Source: Candidatus Omnitrophota bacterium
Lineage (GTDB): Bacteria; Omnitrophota; Koll11; Gygaellales; Profunditerraquicolaceae
Reading direction: 5' to 3'
Length of the DNA stretch: 14,337 bases
NCBI GenBank assembly: GCA_028712045.1
Contig: JAQTRA010000020.1
Span: 1 to 14,337, forward strand
How positions within the stretch are numbered: position 1 is the first letter of the stretch; the number at the start of each line of letters is the position of its first letter. Below the pieces are notes generated by a model, which searched no databases, was not told where the DNA came from, and was given only the letters and a program-made list of their open reading frames with translations. The position numbers were made by a program, and so were the translations under genes. Shown in pieces: positions 1 through 6,354 of the stretch.

Positions 1-2
1 CA

Positions 3-326
3 GCTAAAAAAGAGGATATTGTAGTGATTAAGAGCCCGGTGGGGCTGCCGGGAAGAGTGATCAGTAACGAATTTGTGAAAAAAGTTACTCAAGGCGCGCA
101 TGTGCCTTTTGCCTGCGAGTATAAATGTTTATATACTTGTGATTCTAAAAAAGTGAATTATTGCATTGCTAAGGCGCTGTTGAATGCTTACCGCGGGGAG
201 ATGGATAAAGGGTTTGCCATGTGTGGCAGCAATGCCTACCGCATTGATAAAATAGTTTCAGTCAAAGAGTTAATCTGTGAACTTGTTACCGAAGCAAAAG
301 TTTGCCTGAGCACCCAATCTCAGTAA
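3..326 (+). CDS. Nitronate monooxygenase-like flavin oxidoreductase, C-terminal part
   Basis: Partial gene: the frame is open from base 3 to a TAA at 324-326, giving 107 residues, and there is no reason to place a start inside the window. The C-terminal sequence (KSPVGLPGR near the start, a cysteine-rich patch PFACEYKCLYTC followed by a fourth Cys, then GSNAYRIDKIVSVKEL) matches what I know of FabK/nitronate monooxygenase-type NAD(P)H-dependent flavin oxidoreductases of anaerobic bacteria. These are FMN TIM-barrel enzymes in the cytoplasm; many are annotated as nitronate monooxygenase or 2-nitropropane dioxygenase without biochemical proof. The FMN-binding core lies outside the window, so the substrate cannot be judged. 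The four cysteines spaced C-x3-C-x3-C-x7-C are notable and could bind metal or act in redox, which is inference. No terminator hairpin follows. Confidence 0.75.
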   Translation, partial: AKKEDIVVIKSPVGLPGRVISNEFVKKVTQGAHVPFACEYKCLYTCDSKKVNYCIAKALLNAYRGEMDKGFAMCGSNAYRIDKIVSVKELICELVTEAKVCLSTQSQ

Positions 327-356
327 TTGTTATAAAATTCTCCGTAAATGTTTATC

Positions 357-386
357 TTGAAGTTAGGTTGATTATGGAGGTATAAT
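357..386 (+). promoter_or_regulatory. Promoter of purU operon, leaderless type
   Basis: A -35 box TTGAAG (357-362), an 18-bp spacer and a perfect -10 TATAAT (381-386) precede the purU ATG at 393 by only 6 nt. A start about 7 nt after the -10 box would fall on the A of the ATG. A GGAGG at 376-380 looks like a Shine-Dalgarno but is 12 nt from the ATG and overlaps the promoter spacer, so it would not be in the transcript. Confidence 0.6.
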
Positions 387-392
387 TAAACT

Positions 393-1235
393 ATGCAAAC
401 TTATATATTGCTTTTTAGGTGCCGTGACCAAAAAGGTATTGTAGCTAAGATATCTGATTTTATTTTTAAGCAAGATGCCAATATAATCAAAGCTAACCAA
501 TATACCACTGACCCTGAAGGTGGTTATTTTTTCTTGCGCATCGAGTTCACCTGCGCATCTAGCCAAATTGGAGTATCTTCTTTAACTGAATCTTTTAAAG
601 CAATCGGACAGGAGTTTGCCGGCCAATGGAAGATCTATAATAAAACCCAGCTTTTACGTATGGGCATATTTGTTTCTAATCCGGATCATTGTTTAATTGA
701 TTTGCTTTATCTCTGGAAAATAGGTGAATTACGCGTCCAGATACCTTTTGTGGCCAGCAATTGCCAGGAGCATCGGGCAATTGTAGAACAGTATAATATT
801 CCGTTTTATTTTATTGCTGCTAATAAAGATAACCGAAGAGAAGACGAGCTTTTAGCTCTGGCTTTGGATAAAACAGATTTTCTGGTACTTGCCCGTTATA
901 TGCTGGTTTTGTCGCCGGATTTCCTGGAAAAATATAATAAGGATATTATTAATATCCACCACGGTTTTTTACCTTCTTTTAAAGGCGCTGACCCTTACCG
1001 CGAGGCATTGAATCTTGGGGTTAAGGTTATTGGCGCTACCGCGCACTTTGTAAATGAAAAATTAGATGATGGCCCGATTATTAGCCAGGCAGTTGAAAAT
1101 GTAACGCACGATGATAATTTGGCTTCGTTACTCAGAAAGGGCAGGAACCTGGAGAAACGCGCGCTAACTGAGGCAATATTAAGTTATACTGATTATCGTT
1201 TGATCCGGCACGAAAACAAAACTATTGTTTTTTAA
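393..1235 (+). CDS. purU: Formyltetrahydrofolate deformylase
   Basis: Hydrolyses 10-formyltetrahydrofolate to formate and tetrahydrofolate, balancing one-carbon pools and supplying formate for PurT; cytoplasmic. The 280 residues are the usual family length. Residues ~3-85 form an ACT domain (YILLFRCRDQKGIVAKISDF), and ~88-265 the formyltransferase fold. The catalytic Asn/His pair is in NIHHGFLPSF (N187, H189) and the Asp in LDDGPII (D225), and GATAHFVNEKLDDGP is nearly identical to the enterobacterial enzyme as I remember it. Start ATG 393 lies directly behind a promoter. It leads a tight operon: 13 bp to the membrane-protein gene and then crtI. A link between one-carbon metabolism and carotenoid synthesis is not obvious. 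The ACT domain distinguishes it from GART or methionyl-tRNA formyltransferase. Confidence 0.95.
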   Translation: MQTYILLFRCRDQKGIVAKISDFIFKQDANIIKANQYTTDPEGGYFFLRIEFTCASSQIGVSSLTESFKAIGQEFAGQWKIYNKTQLLRMGIFVSNPDHCLIDLLYLWKIGELRVQIPFVASNCQEHRAIVEQYNIPFYFIAANKDNRREDELLALALDKTDFLVLARYMLVLSPDFLEKYNKDIINIHHGFLPSFKGADPYREALNLGVKVIGATAHFVNEKLDDGPIISQAVENVTHDDNLASLLRKGRNLEKRALTEAILSYTDYRLIRHENKTIVF

Positions 1236-1236
1236 A

Positions 1237-1243
1237 AAGGAGG
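1237..1243 (+). promoter_or_regulatory. Strong Shine-Dalgarno for the DUF2934-like membrane protein
   Basis: AAGGAGG ends 5 nt before the ATG at 1249 and begins just after the purU stop. It shows that the host uses canonical anti-SD pairing for genes inside operons, in contrast with the SD-less operon heads in this window. Confidence 0.8.
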
Positions 1244-1248
1244 AGTAG

Positions 1249-1623
1249 ATGTCAAAGTTAGATGCTAAAGCTTGTGGAATTGCATTTGGGTTGGTTGCTG
1301 CGGCAGCGATGTTTATTTTAGGGACAATTAATGTGTTATTTTTTTGGATAGAAAGTTATCGCAGAGCGGTCAGTATTTTGTATCTGGGTTATCAGCCAAC
1401 GGTAATCGGTGTAATTTTTGGTTCTTTGTGGGCCTTTATTTATGCTTTTATACTCGGCTCAAGCTTTGCTTGTTTATATAACCGCATCGTGGAAGAGCGC
1501 AAAGCAGAAATTGATGAAAAGATCAAGAATCTTGCCCATGAGATCTGGGTAAAAAAAGGTAAGCCGGATAATAGTTCAGATGAAAATTGGAAGGAAGCAG
1601 TCAGGCGTGTCAGAGGAGATTAA
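1249..1623 (+). CDS. Small holin-like membrane protein with C-terminal DUF2934-like motif
   Basis: A 124-residue protein of unknown function. Two hydrophobic helices (about residues 8-32 and 47-75), separated by a short loop with YLGYQPTVIG, resemble small membrane proteins sometimes annotated as bacteriophage holin or DUF5676; this resemblance is from memory. The cytosolic tail (~78-124) is charged and contains AHEIW (96-100), G104, P106, W114 and A117. The spacing W-x3-G-x-P-x7-W-x2-A agrees with the DUF2934 consensus as I recall it. A phage lysis role is unlikely: there is no endolysin or phage gene nearby, and the gene sits in a metabolic operon, 13 bp after purU and 1 bp before the crtI GTG. 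The start is supported by a strong Shine-Dalgarno. A membrane-tethering or adaptor role would fit but is speculation. Confidence 0.75.
   Translation: MSKLDAKACGIAFGLVAAAAMFILGTINVLFFWIESYRRAVSILYLGYQPTVIGVIFGSLWAFIYAFILGSSFACLYNRIVEERKAEIDEKIKNLAHEIWVKKGKPDNSSDENWKEAVRRVRGD
1613..1618 (+). promoter_or_regulatory. Shine-Dalgarno that fixes the crtI GTG start
   Basis: GAGGAG ends 6 nt before GTG 1625 and lies in the last codons of the preceding gene. It favours this GTG over the in-frame ATG at 1580, which would add 15 residues with no resemblance to the family N-terminus and overlap the upstream gene by 44 bp. Confidence 0.8.
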
Positions 1624-1624
1624 T

Positions 1625-3085
1625 GTGCCTCAGAGAATAGCTATTATCGGCGCAGGCGTAGGAGGTTTAGCTTGCGCCTGTCGTTTGGCCAAAGATGGCT
1701 ATAGTGTAGATGTTTATGAGAAGTTAGCTTCCCCGGGAGGCCGCAACAATATAATTAATGACCAGGGGTTTAAGTTTGATACCGGGCCTTCATTTGTGCT
1801 CATGCCGGATTTTTTCCAAGAGGTTTTTTCTTATTGTGGCGAAAATATCAATGATTATTTAAACCTCAAAACTATTGATCCGAGTTATAAGATTATTTAC
1901 CCGGATGGCGATTGCCTTACCGTGCATAAGGATAGTAACCGCACAAAAAACGAAATTGAGCGCATTGAAAAAGGCAGTAGCCAACAATTCGATAAATTTA
2001 TCGCCGAAACAAAAAATATATATGAAGTTATCCGGCCTCTTTTATATGAATGCGTAACTTTAAAATCTTTACTTGATCCTCGTTTTTGGTTTATCTTCCC
2101 GCAGATTCATGCCTTTGAATCATATTGGCAATTAGCTAAGAAATATTTTAAAAGCCAGAAGCTTTGTTACGCCTTTACATTTGAAGCGATGTTTATGGGT
2201 GTATCTCCTTACCAGGCTCCGGCGTTTTACAGCGTGATCACCTATACGGACCATGCGCAAAAAATAGCTCATCCTCTGGGCGGGATGTATCAGATCCCGT
2301 TAGCTTTAGAGAAGATGGCAAAGAAATTCGGGGCTAAGTTCCATTATAATTGTGAAGTTAAGGATATAAATAAAAAAAATAAGCAGTTTTCTTTAAAAAT
2401 AAACGGAGAAAATATCCTGGCTGATACGGTTGTGGTTAATGCTGATTATGCTTATGCCCAGGAATCCCTGCTTAAAAGGAAGATCCCAAAATTTAAATAT
2501 TCCTGTTCAGTTTACCTTATTTACCTGGGTTTAAATAAAAAGCTGAAAAATTTAAGCCACCATAATTTATTTTTTGCAGATAATTTAGATAAGAACCTTG
2601 ATGAAATATTTAATCAAAGAGTAGTTTCTCAGGATCCTTCATTTTATGTGCATGTTCCCACAGTAACCGATGCTTCGCTTGCTGATGAGGGCAAGGAGAT
2701 CGCTTATATTTTGGTTCCGGTGCCTAATCTTGAAAATGACAATAATAAATTTTTAGATTATGAGGCAGGTATCCGAAAAACTGTTTTTCAGAAGATAAAT
2801 CAGCTGGCTGGTTGTGATTTAGAAAGCTTAATTGAGGTTGAACATAAATTTTATCCCGAAGATTTTATTAAACGTTATAATCTAAAAAATGGGGCAACTT
2901 TTGGGTTAGCGCATAATTTAACCCAAAGCGCATTTATGCGGCCGCAAAATTTTGATACTTTAATTCCAGGCCTTTATTTTGTAGGGGCGAGTACTCAGCC
3001 CGGGGGAGGCTTACCGGTAGTTATTGCCGGTTCACGTATTGTTGCAGATTTAATCAGGAAGAAGGAAAAGAGAGCAGGTACTTAA
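1625..3085 (+). CDS. crtI: Phytoene desaturase, CrtI/CrtN family
   Basis: FAD-dependent carotenoid desaturase or isomerase that introduces double bonds into phytoene to give zeta-carotene, neurosporene or lycopene; membrane-associated. With the GTG start it is 486 residues, normal for the family, and the FAD-binding GAGVGG lies at residues 9-14, followed by the glutamate of VYEK ending strand 2. The signature GFKFDTGPSFVLMP and the C-terminal flavin motif GLYFVGASTQPGGGLP followed by AGSRIVADLI are typical. Number of desaturation steps and C40 versus C30 substrate cannot be read directly; crtB, a GGPP-type synthase and a lycopene cyclase nearby point to C40 and lycopene. Third gene of the purU operon, one base after the upstream stop. 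Its last 32 bp overlap the end of ispH on the other strand, so no terminator can separate them. Confidence 0.92.
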   Translation: MPQRIAIIGAGVGGLACACRLAKDGYSVDVYEKLASPGGRNNIINDQGFKFDTGPSFVLMPDFFQEVFSYCGENINDYLNLKTIDPSYKIIYPDGDCLTVHKDSNRTKNEIERIEKGSSQQFDKFIAETKNIYEVIRPLLYECVTLKSLLDPRFWFIFPQIHAFESYWQLAKKYFKSQKLCYAFTFEAMFMGVSPYQAPAFYSVITYTDHAQKIAHPLGGMYQIPLALEKMAKKFGAKFHYNCEVKDINKKNKQFSLKINGENILADTVVVNADYAYAQESLLKRKIPKFKYSCSVYLIYLGLNKKLKNLSHHNLFFADNLDKNLDEIFNQRVVSQDPSFYVHVPTVTDASLADEGKEIAYILVPVPNLENDNNKFLDYEAGIRKTVFQKINQLAGCDLESLIEVEHKFYPEDFIKRYNLKNGATFGLAHNLTQSAFMRPQNFDTLIPGLYFVGASTQPGGGLPVVIAGSRIVADLIRKKEKRAGT

Positions 3086-3896
3086 TTATTTCCTGAATAG
3101 TTGATTCCGGAGTGGAAGCTCCAGCAGTTATTCCGACCTTCTGAATACCTTTAAACCAGCCTTTTTTTATTCCTCTAACAGAATTTACCCAGTAACTCTT
3201 AGGATTAAGCGATTTTGATATTTCGTATAATCTTTGGGTGTTTGCGCTGTTTTTAGAGCCGATAATAAGCATCAGATCGTTTTTTAGAGGTATGCCGCGG
3301 ATTTCTTCCTGTTTAATTCTGGTTGGCTGGCAGATAGTGTTGTGAAATTCAAGGCCGGGTATAATTTTTTTGAGTTGATTAATGATTTCTGCAACTTTAT
3401 TAAAATTTTGCGTGGATTGCACGACTACTGCTGCTTTTTTAATATTTTTGAGGGATTCGGGGATATTTTTCAGGCGATCAATAACTATTGCCCGGGTATT
3501 TACCTGGCCGATAATTCCGAGTACCTCATCATGTTTTTTATCTCCGATGACGATTAAATTCAAACCTCGGGAATGCGCGTTTCTGGCAATTTTATGAATT
3601 TCTTTGACCATAGGGCAGGTAGCATCAATAATTTTATAGCCTAATTTTTTGCCCTGATTGGTTATTTTAATTGCGTTGCCATGCGCGCGGATTAATAAAA
3701 TTTTATCTTTTCCGCAAGTAAGCCGCTTTATTTTTTTAATTCCTGCTTCTTTAACTTGCTGTACTACCTTTTCGTTATGTACGATATCGCCAAGCATGTA
3801 TACCTGACGATGGCCTTTGGCTGTTTCTAAAGCTAAGGTAATAGCCCGTTTAACTCCAAAACAAAATCCAGCAGATTTCGCCAGGCTGATTTTCAT
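3054..3896 (-). CDS. ispH: 4-hydroxy-3-methylbut-2-enyl diphosphate reductase
   Basis: Last enzyme of the MEP pathway; the [4Fe-4S] protein reduces HMBPP to IPP and DMAPP. With ATG 3896 it has 280 residues. The three cluster cysteines are C12 (GFCFGV), C94 (DATCP) and C189 (NTICQPT). Active-site residues expected from the family are present: H40 (VHNE), H72 (RAHG), H122, E124, S214-x-N216 (GSKNSANT) and S261 (GASTPES). The usual HPEV reads HDEV, a Pro-to-Asp change beside the catalytic Glu. An in-frame TTG at 3902 is possible, but ATG 3896 overlaps the crtB stop as ATGA and has AAAGGA 8 nt upstream (only 2 nt from the TTG), and it places the first Cys at 12 as in well-studied enzymes. Co-transcribed with crtB, it links precursor supply to carotenoid output. 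It may be the only ispH in the genome, which would make this operon essential. Confidence 0.96.
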   Translation of the reverse strand: MKISLAKSAGFCFGVKRAITLALETAKGHRQVYMLGDIVHNEKVVQQVKEAGIKKIKRLTCGKDKILLIRAHGNAIKITNQGKKLGYKIIDATCPMVKEIHKIARNAHSRGLNLIVIGDKKHDEVLGIIGQVNTRAIVIDRLKNIPESLKNIKKAAVVVQSTQNFNKVAEIINQLKKIIPGLEFHNTICQPTRIKQEEIRGIPLKNDLMLIIGSKNSANTQRLYEISKSLNPKSYWVNSVRGIKKGWFKGIQKVGITAGASTPESTIQEIIKYLLSFPSS

Positions 3897-4762
3897 GAGC
3901 AATTTCCTTTAATTAATATTTTAGAAACAATCATTATTTTATCAAGTTTACTTACCTGGGCTCTTTTTAAGAGAACATTGTAACTATTTTTCTCTACTTT
4001 ATTTAATATTGCAGCGTAAATTTCTTTCATCGCCAAAACTACCCGCCGGCAATTTTTATCTTTGAGCATGGCTATTCCGGGAGTGCAATCTGAATAATAT
4101 TGACGGCTGCGTTTGATCTGAAATTTAAGCAGCTTAATGAAATCAGGCGTAGGGGTTGTTTTTTTTAAAGTATCTTCAGTTATGGCGAATTTTTGCATTT
4201 CAGTTTGGGGCAGATAGATGCGTCCTTTTTGCCAGTCTTCTTTAATATCCCGGATTATGTTGGTTAATTGCATGGCAATGCCTAGCTTAATCGCGTAAGC
4301 CTGAGCTTCGGGATCGGAATAGCCGAATATTTTTAACATAATCAATCCCACTACTCCGGCAGCTTTGTAGCAATAATCGTAAAGCTCATCAAAATCAGCG
4401 TAACGGGTTTTCTTTAAATCCATACGCATGCCTTTGATTAATTCATCAAAATATTCCTTGGGTATGGCAAATTTATTTACTATTTCGGCAAACGCTAAAA
4501 GCAGGGGGTCAGCTGGTTTTTGCAGTAGACAGCCCGCATAGGCTTGATCAATATTTTTTTGCATGTTTTCTAAAGCGCCGGTATTCGTTTGGGTGTCTAC
4601 GGCTTCATCGCTAAGCCGGCAAATCGCATAAACAGCATAGGCAGCATTTTGTTTTTCTATGGGCAGGAATAATGATGCGAAATAAAATGTTTTGGCAAAA
4701 TCAGCGGTAATTTTTTTTGCTTTGCTAAAACCGGATTTTAACTCCTGATTGTCCTGGGCCAT
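3893..4762 (-). CDS. crtB: Phytoene synthase
   Basis: Condenses two GGPP to prephytoene diphosphate and then phytoene, the first committed carotenoid step; a peripheral membrane enzyme. It is 289 residues, typical. Both Mg-diphosphate DxxxD motifs are intact: D52-D56 in RLSDEAVD, preceded by YAVYAICR, and D172-D176 in NIIRDIKEDWQKGRIYLP. The N-terminal TFYFASLFLP is the usual substrate-pocket start. It cannot be separated by sequence from squalene or dehydrosqualene synthases with certainty, but the cyclase and desaturase genes on either side support phytoene. No Shine-Dalgarno precedes ATG 4762, and a -10 box ends 6 nt upstream, suggesting leaderless translation. Its TGA overlaps the ispH ATG (ATGA, 3893-3896), so the two are translationally coupled. 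Confidence 0.95.
   Translation of the reverse strand: MAQDNQELKSGFSKAKKITADFAKTFYFASLFLPIEKQNAAYAVYAICRLSDEAVDTQTNTGALENMQKNIDQAYAGCLLQKPADPLLLAFAEIVNKFAIPKEYFDELIKGMRMDLKKTRYADFDELYDYCYKAAGVVGLIMLKIFGYSDPEAQAYAIKLGIAMQLTNIIRDIKEDWQKGRIYLPQTEMQKFAITEDTLKKTTPTPDFIKLLKFQIKRSRQYYSDCTPGIAMLKDKNCRRVVLAMKEIYAAILNKVEKNSYNVLLKRAQVSKLDKIMIVSKILIKGNCS
3905..3910 (-). promoter_or_regulatory. Shine-Dalgarno deciding the ispH start
   Basis: On the minus strand this reads AAAGGA, 8 nt before ATG 3896 and 2 nt before TTG 3902, so it serves the ATG. It lies within the last codons of crtB. Confidence 0.7.
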
Positions 4763-4768
4763 GTTATT

Positions 4769-4796
4769 ATTTTACATCAAAGCCTTTAAAATCCAA
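4769..4796 (-). promoter_or_regulatory. crtB-ispH promoter, leaderless type
   Basis: On the minus strand: -35 TTGGAT (4796-4791), 16-bp spacer, -10 TAAAAT (4774-4769), then 6 nt to the crtB ATG at 4762. The predicted start falls on the ATG and no Shine-Dalgarno is present. Confidence 0.5.
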
Positions 4797-4840
4797 GGGT
4801 TCTTTCAAGGAAGGCAAGCCAATTGATGGCTGAATTATGG

Positions 4841-4868
4841 TTGATAATTGCCAGATTAGTAATAAAAT
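4841..4868 (+). promoter_or_regulatory. crtYc-crtYd-TPR promoter, leaderless type
   Basis: -35 TTGATA (4841-4846), 16-bp spacer, -10 TAAAAT (4863-4868), then 6 nt to ATG 4875. The architecture is the same as at crtB on the opposite strand, again without a Shine-Dalgarno. Confidence 0.5.
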
Positions 4869-4874
4869 ATACTT

Positions 4875-5183
4875 ATGTCTAATTATATGTCCGCGCTTAT
4901 TTTGTCTTTGTTTTTTCCGTTTATTTTAAGTTTTTGGCCGGGCTTAAAGTTTTGGAAGCATATCCGCGCTTTAGGCTTAACTATTTTTATAATCCTGGTA
5001 TTATTTGGAAGTTGGGATATATTCGCCACCAGCCGCGGGCACTGGTATTTTAATCCACAAGGAATTTTTGGTTTAAAGTTAATCAATCTTCCGGTTGAAG
5101 AGTGGTTGTTTTTTGTAATTATCCCATTTTGCTGTATTTTCACCTGGGAAGCGCTGAATTATTTAAAAAGCAGGGCTAAATGA
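4875..5183 (+). CDS. crtYc: Lycopene cyclase subunit CrtYc
   Basis: First half of the heterodimeric, membrane-embedded lycopene cyclase that forms beta-ionone ends. At 102 residues it is the expected size for one lycopene-cyclase domain with three helices (about 5-21, 33-51 and 77-96). The domain signature is visible: HWYFNP (56-61), then NLPVEEWLFF (71-80) with the P-x-E-E acid motif thought to protonate the substrate. Actinobacteria, Myxococcus and others encode two such small proteins; haloarchaea and fungi carry the two domains fused. It starts behind an SD-less promoter and ends in an ATGA overlap with crtYd (5180-5183), which favours equal amounts of the two subunits. Neither half is expected to work alone. 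Confidence 0.88.
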   Translation: MSNYMSALILSLFFPFILSFWPGLKFWKHIRALGLTIFIILVLFGSWDIFATSRGHWYFNPQGIFGLKLINLPVEEWLFFVIIPFCCIFTWEALNYLKSRAK

Positions 5184-5476
5184 GAGAGTACACTTTACTG
5201 GCAGTTTTTTCTTTAGGGCTTACGGTTTTTCTTGACCGTTTAACCAAAGTTCGTATTTTAAAAAATAAAATATTTTATTTTTTTATTGTTGTAATTTTAG
5301 TTTTTAAGTTCCTGGTAAACGGTTATCTTACCAGCACGAATATCGTTATGTATAACCCAAAATTTTTTATGGGTTTAAGAGCAGGTAGTATTCCGTTTGA
5401 AGATTTTATCTTTGGTTTCAGTATGGTTACAATAAGTATTATATTCTGGGAATTTTTCAAAAAAAGAAACCTATGA
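5180..5476 (+). CDS. crtYd: Lycopene cyclase subunit CrtYd
   Basis: Second half of the heterodimeric lycopene cyclase, 98 residues with three hydrophobic segments (about 5-20, 31-48 and 75-92). The matching acid motif is GSIPFEDFIFGF (69-80; P72, E74, D75), preceded by a YNP (58-60), so both halves keep their catalytic carboxylates. Whether the product is beta-carotene (both ends) or gamma-carotene (one end) cannot be told from sequence. The start overlaps the crtYc stop by ATGA with only a weak AGGG upstream, so re-initiation after crtYc is likely. Its own TGA overlaps the ATG of the TPR gene in the same way. Confidence 0.85.
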   Translation: MREYTLLAVFSLGLTVFLDRLTKVRILKNKIFYFFIVVILVFKFLVNGYLTSTNIVMYNPKFFMGLRAGSIPFEDFIFGFSMVTISIIFWEFFKKRNL

Positions 5477-6354
5477 GCAAAGTAATTTTACTCTTTTTAG
5501 TCATATTTTTTCTTTGTTTTCCTGCCTATGCTTTGGAATGGAAAGAGCTCCATGAACAGGCAGATGCGCTGGACATTGGCTCAGCTGTTAAATTATCCGG
5601 TAATAACCCTGAATCTGTAGATGATTTGTATAAATTAGGGTTAGTTTATTTAAATATTCATCAGGATATCCAGGCAAATGATGCATTTTCGAAAATTTTA
5701 TTGTTAAAGCCTGGTTTGATCCAGGCGCGTTGGGGCCAGGCAGAATCATTACGCCGGCAACACAACTTAAATCAAGCCGAGAGCCTGCTGAAACAAATTA
5801 TTGTTGAAAATGCGGATTTTTCCCCGGCCTATATAAGTTTAGCTTATATAAAATATATGCAGATGGATTTTGAGGAATCTGTGCGCTTAGCTTTAAAAGT
5901 AATCCAACAGGGCAGGGATAAAGTTGATTTAAGTAATTATGCGCGCGCCTATTCCATGTATGCGGGAGCTAAAGGAATGATTGCCCATTATGGCGGGCCA
6001 TTTTCTAAAGCGGTAAATGGCCTGGCAGTTAAACCTAATTTAGATAAAGCCGCTAAATTACAGCCTGATGCTGCGGGCGTTCTCTTTGGGTTAGGCAGCT
6101 ATTATCTGCTAGCTCCGGCACTAGCTGGAGGGGATAAAATAAAAGCGGAAGTATATCTTAAAAAAGCAATTGCCGCTGACCCGCTATTCGCGGATATCTA
6201 TGTGCGCTTAGCCCAGCTTTATAAAATAAAGGGCGATAAAGAAAAGTATGGCGGGTATTTAGCTAAAGCATTAGAGATTGATCCGGGAAATGAATTAGCC
6301 CTAGATACTCAAAGCGGAAAATGTAAATTTATTTGTACGGGTGGAAAAGATTAA
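5473..6354 (+). CDS. Secreted tetratricopeptide-repeat protein
   Basis: Unidentified 293-residue protein. Residues 1-20 are a Sec signal peptide (hydrophobic core LLFLVIFFLCF, likely cut after AYA), so the mature protein is probably periplasmic; there is no lipobox. TPR-like helical pairs occur at about 50-83, 84-117, 118-150 and 240-273, the last ending in ALEIDPGN. The middle (about 160-230) has a glycine-rich insert, AHYGG and later APALAGGDKIKA, that resembles the TatT-like TRAP-associated TPR family, but I hold this loosely. Two cysteines near the end (C284, C288) could form a disulfide. No TRAP transporter gene is near. It is ATGA-coupled to crtYd and lacks its own Shine-Dalgarno, so it is made with the lycopene cyclase; a role in carotenoid handling is only a guess. 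Its TAA shares TTAA (6351-6354) with the opposing gene's stop. Confidence 0.8.
   Translation: MSKVILLFLVIFFLCFPAYALEWKELHEQADALDIGSAVKLSGNNPESVDDLYKLGLVYLNIHQDIQANDAFSKILLLKPGLIQARWGQAESLRRQHNLNQAESLLKQIIVENADFSPAYISLAYIKYMQMDFEESVRLALKVIQQGRDKVDLSNYARAYSMYAGAKGMIAHYGGPFSKAVNGLAVKPNLDKAAKLQPDAAGVLFGLGSYYLLAPALAGGDKIKAEVYLKKAIAADPLFADIYVRLAQLYKIKGDKEKYGGYLAKALEIDPGNELALDTQSGKCKFICTGGKD

Larger units (their letters stand above)
4763..4874. promoter_or_regulatory. Divergent crtB / crtYc control region
   Basis: This 112-bp region separates the two divergent carotenoid operons and is the longest gene-free stretch in the window. Back-to-back promoters occupy its ends: crtB at 4769-4796 and crtYc at 4841-4868. 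The 44 bp between the two -35 boxes contain a short dyad, AGCCA-attga-TGGCT (4817-4831), that could be a shared operator. Arms of 5 bp are weak evidence. No RNA gene or small ORF was seen here. Confidence 0.5.

Noticed and set aside
376..380. GGAGG before purU as its Shine-Dalgarno
   Set aside because: It is 12 nt from the ATG and lies upstream of the TATAAT box, so it would not be in the transcript from that promoter. It could still be used if transcription starts further upstream.
1249..1623. Evidence of a prophage from the holin-like protein
   Set aside because: There is no lysin, structural, integrase or regulatory phage gene anywhere in the window, and its neighbours are metabolic.
1580..1624. 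In-frame ATG at 1580 as the crtI start
   Set aside because: It would overlap the upstream gene by 44 bp and add 15 residues unlike the family. GTG 1625 has GAGGAG at 6 nt and puts the FAD motif at the usual position.
3342..3597. Plus-strand open frames opposite ispH
   Set aside because: Two overlapping antisense frames with no family resemblance inside a well-conserved gene; shadows of ispH codon use.
3897..3902. TTG at 3902 as the ispH start
   Set aside because: Its Shine-Dalgarno would be only 2 nt away. ATG 3896 has proper spacing, an ATGA overlap with crtB and standard cysteine numbering.
4868..4873. TATACT as the crtYc -10 box
   Set aside because: It ends 1 nt before the ATG, so transcription would start inside the coding sequence. 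TAAAAT at 4863-4868 with TTGATA fits better.
6109..6130. Repeated CTAGCT and CTCC/GGAG pairing suggesting a hairpin or terminator
   Set aside because: It lies in the middle of the TPR coding sequence with no T-run after it.
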